Below are positions 4,964 through 9,264 of a DNA stretch of 9,264 nucleotides, one piece after another (position 1 is the first letter of the stretch; every line of letters begins with the position of its first letter). This DNA comes from an uncultured Bacilli bacterium (GTDB taxonomy: Bacteria > Bacillota_I > Bacilli_A > RF39 > UBA660). Under the pieces are notes generated by a model. The model was not told the DNA's origin and did no database searches. It worked only from the letters and a program-made list of their open reading frames with translations. A program made the position numbers and the translations under genes. The stretch lies in assembly GCA_910576985.1 (NCBI GenBank), contig CAJTLA010000055.1:1-9264 (forward strand). Reading direction: 5' to 3'.

Positions 4964-6105
4964 CCACTTAGAATATCTTTCAAATAACGTAGATAAAGTT
5001 CTAAAAAGTTAGCCTTTTTTACCTCCTCTTTTACAGTGACTGAAATCTTACGAATTACTTTAGAATCTTCAATCACATCTAAAGAACCAACGATATCTCC
5101 CTTTTTAATTGGAGCTTTGATATCACCCATATGAAGCTCATAAGTCGCATTTTTTTTCGGTTCTGACTTCTTGTGTAACAAAGTAATCTCTTCAGAAGGT
5201 ATCACCGTAATATATTTTGATTTTCCTTTTTCTATTTCAACATTTCCAAGCTCACTTTTTTGAGATAATAATGTTTCTGTTTCGTATTGTGCGAATGCAT
5301 AATCTAACATTTCCGTTGTTTCCTTTTGTCTAATTTTACTATCTGGTTCTCCCATAACAACCGTAATGACACGCATTCCATTTTTGCGCGCAGTTGCCGT
5401 TAAACAATATAAAGCTTCCTTTGTATAACCCGTTTTAAGACCATCAACTCCAGGATAAAAACGTACCAACTTGTTTGTATTCACTAACCATAATTCACGA
5501 TCCGTTCCTTTTCTCAAATAATCCTCATAAATAGAAGTATACTGAAAAATCTCTTCATGCTTTACCAGTTCTTTGGCAATCATACCCATATCATATGCAC
5601 TAGAATAATGATTAGCAGTCTCTAATCCATGTGGATTTTTAAAATTGGTATTTTTAAGCCCTAATTCTTTGGCTCTAGCATTCATCATAGAAACAAAATT
5701 TGCTTCTGTTCCAGCAATCTTTTCTGCCATAGCAACAACAGCATCATTGCCACTTGCAACAGCAATTCCCTTAAATAAATCTCGAACACTCATCTGCTCA
5801 TTGGTTTCCAACAAAATTTGACTTCCACCCATTTTAGAAGCATTCTCTGAAGCAGTAACCATCTCGTCCCATTGAATAACTCCTTTATCGATACTTTCGA
5901 CAATTAATAACATGGACATCATCTTTGTCATAGAAGCAGGCGCTAATTTCTCATGCGCATTTTTTTCAAATAAAACAGTTCCAGTACTTGCTTCAATCAT
6001 GATAGCTGATTTCGCATTTTCTGCTAATACTACATTTTCCTCTGCAGAAATAGAAGTTAGTGGAATAAAACATAAACAAATACATAATATAACCCATTTT
6101 CTCAC
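4948..6105 (-). CDS. dacA: Serine D-alanyl-D-alanine carboxypeptidase (PBP5-like, S11)
   Basis: This enzyme removes the terminal D-Ala from stem pentapeptides and so limits cross-linking; it is exported and membrane-associated. The start is GTG 6105 (385 aa), with AGAGG 8 nt upstream. It gives a proper signal peptide, MRKWVILCICLCFIPLTSISA (1-21), with cleavage predicted before EE; a longer ATG frame at 6153 would add 16 residues with no SD support. The three penicillin-binding motifs are intact: S58-M-T-K61, S118-G-N120 and K224-T-G226. The C-terminal PBP5 beta domain follows (about 270-355), ending in an amphipathic helix (FLELYLRYLKDIL) that likely anchors the enzyme to the membrane face. 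A dacF-type name is equally possible. It is divergent from the long vanY-like gene and lies upstream of the short one on the same strand. Confidence 0.93.
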   Translation of the reverse strand: MRKWVILCICLCFIPLTSISAEENVVLAENAKSAIMIEASTGTVLFEKNAHEKLAPASMTKMMSMLLIVESIDKGVIQWDEMVTASENASKMGGSQILLETNEQMSVRDLFKGIAVASGNDAVVAMAEKIAGTEANFVSMMNARAKELGLKNTNFKNPHGLETANHYSSAYDMGMIAKELVKHEEIFQYTSIYEDYLRKGTDRELWLVNTNKLVRFYPGVDGLKTGYTKEALYCLTATARKNGMRVITVVMGEPDSKIRQKETTEMLDYAFAQYETETLLSQKSELGNVEIEKGKSKYITVIPSEEITLLHKKSEPKKNATYELHMGDIKAPIKKGDIVGSLDVIEDSKVIRKISVTVKEEVKKANFLELYLRYLKDILSGDIAF

Positions 6106-6123
6106 TTTTTTCACCTCTAATAA

Positions 6124-6153
6124 AAGATATGAAAAAGACAAAAAAATAGACAA
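6124..6153 (-). promoter_or_regulatory. Possible dacA promoter
   Basis: On the minus strand TTGTCT (6153-6148), an 18-bp spacer and TATCTT (6129-6124) each match four of six consensus bases. It lies 18 bp before the GTG start and is back-to-back with the vanY-like promoter. Confidence 0.4.
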
Positions 6154-6165
6154 AATTTTCGACTA

Positions 6166-6194
6166 TTTACTTTTTTTTTTAATTTCTATATAAT
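6166..6194 (+). promoter_or_regulatory. Promoter of the long vanY-like gene
   Basis: TTTACT (6166-6171), a 17-bp spacer containing a T-tract, and a perfect TATAAT (6189-6194) lie 15 bp before the ATG at 6210. Confidence 0.65.
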
Positions 6195-6209
6195 GAATAT
6201 GGTGATCAT

Positions 6210-7151
6210 ATGACAAAAAAAGTAAAAGTAAGAGTAGACCGAATTATTATTTTAGTAGCGATATTAGTAGCGATAATCGTTGGTATTATTGGGATTACAC
6301 GGGATATAAAACTAAAAAATAGTACCGCTTATAAATTAGAAGAATTAGGATACTCTGAGAAAGAAGTAGAAACCATTATCAATAATACAAAAGAAAAAGA
6401 ATTACAAGTGATTTTAAAAAGAAAATACCACAAATCAATTCCAGAACTTTTAAAACAAAAATACTTAAAATTTGAAAACTTAGAAAAATACTTAGATTAT
6501 AAAAACAACCATAAAAATGAAAAACTAAAAAATGTAGTGAGTATTGTAAATGTAAAAGCAGACCATGAATTTTACACAAACATTGAAAAAACAGATATTT
6601 CCAAAAATGAAACCATGCTAGTAAATAAATATTATCAACTAGAAAAAGACTATAAACCAGATGATATCAAAGAATGTTCACCAATGTATGCCTATGAAGA
6701 TAACAGTTTAAGAAATGATGCTTATAACGCTTTTAAAGAACTATTTAACGCAGCCAAAAGAGAAGGTTATACCATTATCATTAACTCTTCTTATAGAGAC
6801 TATGGATGGCAAGAATATCTTTATAATTCCTATCAAACCAGTTCAGGAGAAGAATATGCTGACAGTATCGCAGCGAGACCAGGACACTCAGAACATCAAA
6901 CTGGACTTGCAATCGATGTAGCGACCTATGATACCCCCTTGGCAAAATTTGAAGAAACGGAAGCATTTACTTGGATGAAAGAAAATGCCCATAAATATGG
7001 ATTTATTTTACGATATCCAAAAGGAAAAGAAAAAATTACTGGATACGATTATGAACCTTGGCACTATCGATATGTAGGGAAAAAAATAGCAAATGATATT
7101 TTTGAAAAAGACATCACCTTTGACGAATATTATGAATATTATCTGAAATAG
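6210..7151 (+). CDS. VanY-like M15B D,D-carboxypeptidase with N-terminal helical region (long form)
   Basis: This is a 313-aa membrane-anchored zinc peptidase. The start ATG 6210 follows GGTGATC (6201-6207), which pairs with the GATCACC part of the 16S tail, so the short 3-nt gap is normal for this SD. A transmembrane segment lies at about 11-30. Residues 40-125 form a charged helical region (KLEELGYSEKEVETII, then ILKRKYHK and LEKYLDYK) absent from the short paralogue; it may be a wall-binding or spacer domain. The peptidase domain has SSYRDYGWQ (193-201), GHSEHQTGLAIDV (225-237) and EPWHYRYVG (282-290). Predicted zinc ligands are H229, D236 and H285, with E282 catalytic. The C-terminal block is nearly identical to the short paralogue, suggesting duplication around dacA. 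A terminator overlaps the stop. Confidence 0.9.
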   Translation: MTKKVKVRVDRIIILVAILVAIIVGIIGITRDIKLKNSTAYKLEELGYSEKEVETIINNTKEKELQVILKRKYHKSIPELLKQKYLKFENLEKYLDYKNNHKNEKLKNVVSIVNVKADHEFYTNIEKTDISKNETMLVNKYYQLEKDYKPDDIKECSPMYAYEDNSLRNDAYNAFKELFNAAKREGYTIIINSSYRDYGWQEYLYNSYQTSSGEEYADSIAARPGHSEHQTGLAIDVATYDTPLAKFEETEAFTWMKENAHKYGFILRYPKGKEKITGYDYEPWHYRYVGKKIANDIFEKDITFDEYYEYYLK

Positions 7152-7168
7152 GACAATTCCTATTTTTT
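7146..7168 (+). terminator. Terminator of the long vanY-like gene
   Basis: AAATAGGA (7146-7153) and TCCTATTT (7158-7165) make an 8-bp stem with a CAAT loop and a T6 tract. The stop codon TAG lies in the left arm. The stem matches much of the terminator before the other vanY-like gene (AATAGGA/TCCTATT). Confidence 0.8.
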
Positions 7169-7184
7169 CTTTTATAAAATGTAG

Positions 7185-7190
7185 TATAAT
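7185..7190 (+). promoter_or_regulatory. -10 box of the zinc-ribbon gene
   Basis: A consensus TATAAT lies 22 bp before the ATG at 7213. The -35 region falls in the preceding T-tract and has no clear TTGACA. Confidence 0.5.
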
Positions 7191-7212
7191 AGAAATAGAA
7201 AGGACTGATCTT

Positions 7213-7410
7213 ATGACTGCACGAGAAAAATGGAATAATATAAATAAAGAAACACAAGAAAAATTATTAAATAATGTTTGGTGTCGTGACTGTAATTGTA
7301 CAAAAATGGTAAACTATAGAGTATATAGTGACCCATGTGGGATTGTATTACATGGAGTTTGTAACAAATGCGGAAAAAAGGTAGCACGTGTGATTGAAAT
7401 AGATAAATAA
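7213..7410 (+). CDS. Small zinc-ribbon-like protein
   Basis: This 65-aa protein starts at an ATG 9 nt after AAAGGA. A charged helical N-terminus (REKWNNINKETQEKLLNN, 4-21) is followed by two cysteine knuckles, C24-x2-C27 and C50-x2-C53. These are separated by a beta-rich stretch that ends with a hydrophobic GIVLHGVC, and further cysteines lie at 29 and 42. Four cysteines in this arrangement suggest one structural zinc ion, as in rubredoxin-like zinc ribbons. I recognise no named family. It has its own -10 box and is cut off from the vanY-like gene by a terminator. It could read through into yqeG 69 bp downstream, since no terminator lies between. A nucleic-acid or ribosome-related role is possible by context only. 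Confidence 0.75.
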   Translation: MTAREKWNNINKETQEKLLNNVWCRDCNCTKMVNYRVYSDPCGIVLHGVCNKCGKKVARVIEIDK

Positions 7411-7441
7411 GGCCTATGTCTCACAAATGGATCATATAAAA

Positions 7442-7459
7442 AAATTATAACGATAATTT
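7442..7459. repeat. Short dyad upstream of yqeG
   Basis: AAATTAT and ATAATTT flank AACG, a 7-bp A/T-only dyad between the zinc-ribbon gene and the yqeG SD (AAGGGGGGAT). It has no T-tract, so it is not a good terminator; it may be chance in AT-rich DNA. Confidence 0.25.
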
Positions 7460-7479
7460 AATAAAAAAGGGGGGATATA

Positions 7480-7962
7480 ATGATACAACCAACTTGGTAT
7501 TATTCATCATTAAACAAAATACCATATCAAAAACTGAAACAAAAGGGAATTGACTATTTGTTATTTGATCTAGATAATACCATTTTATCCCCATATAGTA
7601 ATAAAATAGAAGAACAAACTTTATTACTATTAAAACAACTAAAAAAAGAATTTGTAGTAATAATTGTTTCCAATAGTACCAAAAAAAGAGTTTCTAAAAT
7701 CGCTCAAAAACTAGAGGTTGATTATTACTCATTTTCCAAAAAACCATCAAGAAAAATATTTCAAAAAATCAAACAACAATATCAATGTGAAAACAAAAAA
7801 GTCATTATGATTGGTGATCAGATTTACACAGATATATTGGGAGCAAAAAGAGCAGGAATTGATACAATATTAGTTGATCCAATCAGCAAAAGTGATTTTC
7901 TTCTCACCAAAATGATTCGATTTTTTGAACGCAGAAACAAAATAGAAAGGGATGTACTATGA
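7480..7962 (+). CDS. yqeG: YqeG-family HAD phosphatase
   Basis: This is a cytoplasmic 160-aa HAD-superfamily (subfamily IIIA) protein, the usual length for YqeG. Motif I is D30-L-D32-N-T, motif II is S64-N-S, motif III is the Lys of KKPS (K88-P89), and motif IV is IGDQIYTD (G112-D113 to D118). All catalytic residues for an aspartyl-phosphate mechanism are present. The physiological substrate is not established; YqeG is a Firmicute protein almost always encoded beside YqeH, which suggests a link to ribosome maturation. The start is ATG 7480 with AAGGGGGGAT upstream. The stop TGA overlaps the yqeH ATG as ATGA, indicating translational coupling. Confidence 0.93.
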   Translation: MIQPTWYYSSLNKIPYQKLKQKGIDYLLFDLDNTILSPYSNKIEEQTLLLLKQLKKEFVVIIVSNSTKKRVSKIAQKLEVDYYSFSKKPSRKIFQKIKQQYQCENKKVIMIGDQIYTDILGAKRAGIDTILVDPISKSDFLLTKMIRFFERRNKIERDVL

Positions 7963-8960
7963 TAAAAAAATGTTTTGGTTGTGGAGCTACAATGCAAGCC
8001 ATTAATCCAGAAAAAGAAGGATATATAAAATGTGAAAATTATGAGAAAAGTAAACTATGTGAACGTTGTTTCCGTATTCAGAATTATGGAGAATATAAAG
8101 TCGTTGCCAAAGGAAATGAAGACTTTGTAAAAATATTAAGACAAATTAATGACAGCAAAGAATTAGTTGTTTTAGTAGTAGACATCTTTAATCTCAGTAA
8201 AGATATTGAACTATTCCATAAATATTTATCCAACGATATTATTTTAGTAATGACCAAAAGAGACCTATTACCAAAATCAATTCGTGATGAAAAACTTCTT
8301 TCCTATATGAACCATTTTGATTTTGAACCAAAAGAATCATTAATGATTAGTAGTTTTAAAAACTACCATATGGATGAACTAATGGATATGATCAGGAAAT
8401 ACAAAAAAAGCAATAGAGTTTATATAGTAGGATTAACCAACTCTGGAAAAAGCACCATGGTAAATAAAATATTATATAATTATTCTACCAGTGATGAAGT
8501 GATTACAACCTCAATGTTGCCTTCAACAACACTAGCGGAAATTGAAATCAAAATTGATGATGACTTAATATTATTAGATACACCAGGATTATTAGATTCA
8601 GGAAATATGACAGAACATGTTGATATAAAAACACTTAAAAAAATAACACCAAAATCAGAAATTCGTCCAATTACATACCAAGTGAAAGTAGACCAAACCA
8701 TTTTATTTGAAAACTTGATGAGAATGGATATCAAATGTCAAAATAGCGTAACAGTTTATGTCGCTAACACCGTTCGATTAGAACGCCTTTATAAAGAAAC
8801 AGAAAAACTAAAAAATTTAGAGCAACATCAGATTCATGTAGAAGAAGATTCCGATGTCGTAATTGCTGGATTTGGATTTATTCATTTTAAACAATCATGT
8901 GAAATAGAACTTTATGTGATTCCAAAAACACTAGTCTATACAAGAAAACCATTAATATAA
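7959..8960 (+). CDS. yqeH: YqeH circularly permuted GTPase
   Basis: YqeH acts in 30S ribosomal subunit assembly. This 333-aa protein is slightly shorter than typical YqeH (about 365 aa from memory). A zinc finger opens it (C5-x2-C8 and C34-x2-C37). The G motifs appear in permuted order: G4 TKRD (99-102) and a G5-like ISS come first, then G1 GLTNSGKS (158-165), then G3 DTPG (207-210). The C-terminal 120 residues form the RNA/ribosome-binding region of the family. Its ATG overlaps the yqeG stop by ATGA, with AAAGGGATG as SD. In Bacillus subtilis the operon continues with aroE, yhbY and nadD; here no such gene follows within the window. Confidence 0.95.
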   Translation: MIKKCFGCGATMQAINPEKEGYIKCENYEKSKLCERCFRIQNYGEYKVVAKGNEDFVKILRQINDSKELVVLVVDIFNLSKDIELFHKYLSNDIILVMTKRDLLPKSIRDEKLLSYMNHFDFEPKESLMISSFKNYHMDELMDMIRKYKKSNRVYIVGLTNSGKSTMVNKILYNYSTSDEVITTSMLPSTTLAEIEIKIDDDLILLDTPGLLDSGNMTEHVDIKTLKKITPKSEIRPITYQVKVDQTILFENLMRMDIKCQNSVTVYVANTVRLERLYKETEKLKNLEQHQIHVEEDSDVVIAGFGFIHFKQSCEIELYVIPKTLVYTRKPLI

Positions 8961-9122
8961 AAACGCTAATCATAAGAAACTGTTTACAAATATTAGAGGG
9001 ATGATTACACAAATAAATCAGAATCTAGAATGGTAAATTTACATAGTTACTGTTCTTTCAGCACCATCTAGCTAGACTAAAAAAGAGTAATTAATAAACA
9101 AAGTAAAAATCTTAAAAATTAC
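8961..9122. other. Intergenic stretch with no recognised gene
   Basis: The gap between yqeH and the last gene (234 bp in all) holds no ORF with an SD; an ATG at 9001 opens only 11 codons and abuts its purine tract. I see no tRNA, riboswitch or repeat here. An imperfect long-range stem (CTAGAATGGT at 9025-9034 with ACCATCTAG at 9063-9071) is noted but weak. The right end holds the terminator and promoter listed separately. Confidence 0.6.
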
Positions 9123-9152
9123 AAAAAGAGAAAACTTTCTCTTTTTATTTTA
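9123..9152 (+). terminator. Terminator downstream of yqeH
   Basis: AAAAAGAGAA (9123-9132) and TTCTCTTTTT (9137-9146) form a 10-bp stem with an AACT loop, followed by ATTTTAT. It lies 160 bp after the yqeH stop, so the yqeGH message has a long 3' tail, or an unseen short transcript ends here. Confidence 0.8.
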
Positions 9153-9160
9153 TCAAAAAT

Positions 9161-9175
9161 AGAGTATAATACTCT
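9161..9175. promoter_or_regulatory. Operator-like palindrome on a -10 box
   Basis: AGAGTATAATACTCT is a perfect 15-bp palindrome centred on A9168 that contains a TATAAT (9165-9170). A second TATAAT follows at 9175-9180, 14 bp before the next ATG. A dimeric repressor bound here would block the promoter; this is inference. Confidence 0.5.
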
Positions 9176-9194
9176 ATAATAGGGAGGAAGTAAT

Positions 9195-9264
9195 ATGTTA
9201 GGGAAAATCATTGGAATTGAAGATGACATCATTTTCATAAAATTAAACATAGAATTAGATAAAT
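9195..9264 (+). CDS. Start of an unidentified gene (3' partial)
   Basis: ATG 9195 follows AGGGAGGA (9181-9188), a strong SD, and the frame stays open to the right edge (23 codons visible). The visible part begins MLGKIIGIEDDIIFIKLNI, an alternating pattern that would form beta strands. It recalls from memory the N-terminal beta-barrel of HerA/DUF87-type ATP-binding proteins in related Bacilli, but 23 residues cannot establish this. It has its own promoter region and is separated from yqeH by a terminator. Confidence 0.6.
   Translation, partial: MLGKIIGIEDDIIFIKLNIELDK

Noticed and set aside
4096..7151. Vancomycin-resistance cluster
   Set aside because: VanY-type peptidases alone do not confer it. 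No vanH, vanA/B-type ligase, vanX or two-component system is present, and such M15B enzymes are common in wall metabolism.
9001..9036. 11-codon ORF starting at 9001
   Set aside because: The purine tract AGAGGG directly abuts the ATG with no spacing, and there is no promoter or dedicated terminator close by.
9024..9076. Imperfect stem TCTAGAATGGT / ACCATCTAG as a structured RNA
   Set aside because: It has only about 9 pairs with a bulge across a ~28-nt loop and no further supporting helices, so it is likely chance.
1..9264. CRISPR array, tRNA, rRNA or insertion sequence
   Set aside because: I saw no regularly spaced repeats, no cloverleaf with a CCA end, no rRNA-like sequence and no transposase motifs on either strand.

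Overview
The window is AT-rich and compact. It uses A/T-rich codons, strong purine Shine-Dalgarno (SD) sequences, TATAAT-type -10 boxes and many short intrinsic terminators. Together with obg, a yqeG-yqeH pair, an S11 penicillin-binding protein and VanY-type peptidases, this points to a low-GC Firmicute (Bacilli). The style recalls uncultured gut Bacilli and Erysipelotrichia-like lineages, but that placement is an impression and not a computed result. TGG serves for Trp and the standard code fits all genes. The peptidoglycan enzymes argue for a walled cell.

Layout. (1) 1-1014: the 3' part of a large Ser/Thr/Asn-rich protein with a formylglycine-generating-enzyme-like (C-type lectin fold) C-terminus. 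Its last ~165 bases switch abruptly to GC-rich, NNC-rich codons, as in a variable region (VR) of a diversity-generating retroelement (DGR). (2) 1065-1186: a self-contained mini transcription unit with promoter, strong SD, 12-codon ORF and terminator. (3) 1288-3465: a degenerate CPBP-type membrane protein, a 49-aa single-pass membrane peptide and the ribosome-assembly GTPase Obg. (4) 3487-4072: a DUF192-like protein and an orphan Flp-type pilin, divergently transcribed from promoters whose -35 boxes overlap. (5) 4096-7151: three D,D-carboxypeptidase-type genes, with a serine enzyme (DacA, PBP5-like) flanked by two zinc VanY-like M15B enzymes. (6) 7213-7410: a small four-cysteine zinc-ribbon-like protein. 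(7) 7480-8960: yqeG and yqeH, translationally coupled. (8) 9195-end: the start of another gene, whose -10 region lies in a perfect 15-bp palindrome.

How the parts fit. Obg, YqeH and probably YqeG belong to ribosome maturation. DacA and the two VanY-like proteins trim D-Ala from peptidoglycan stem peptides outside the membrane. No D-Ala-D-Lac ligase or dehydrogenase (vanA/vanH/vanX) is present, so the cluster looks like wall remodelling and not glycopeptide resistance. The Flp-like pilin and the lectin-fold variable protein are likely surface components. The most unusual candidate is the hypervariable 3' end at about 841-1002. No reverse transcriptase or template repeat lies in this window, so the DGR reading rests on codon pattern and C-terminal motifs alone.
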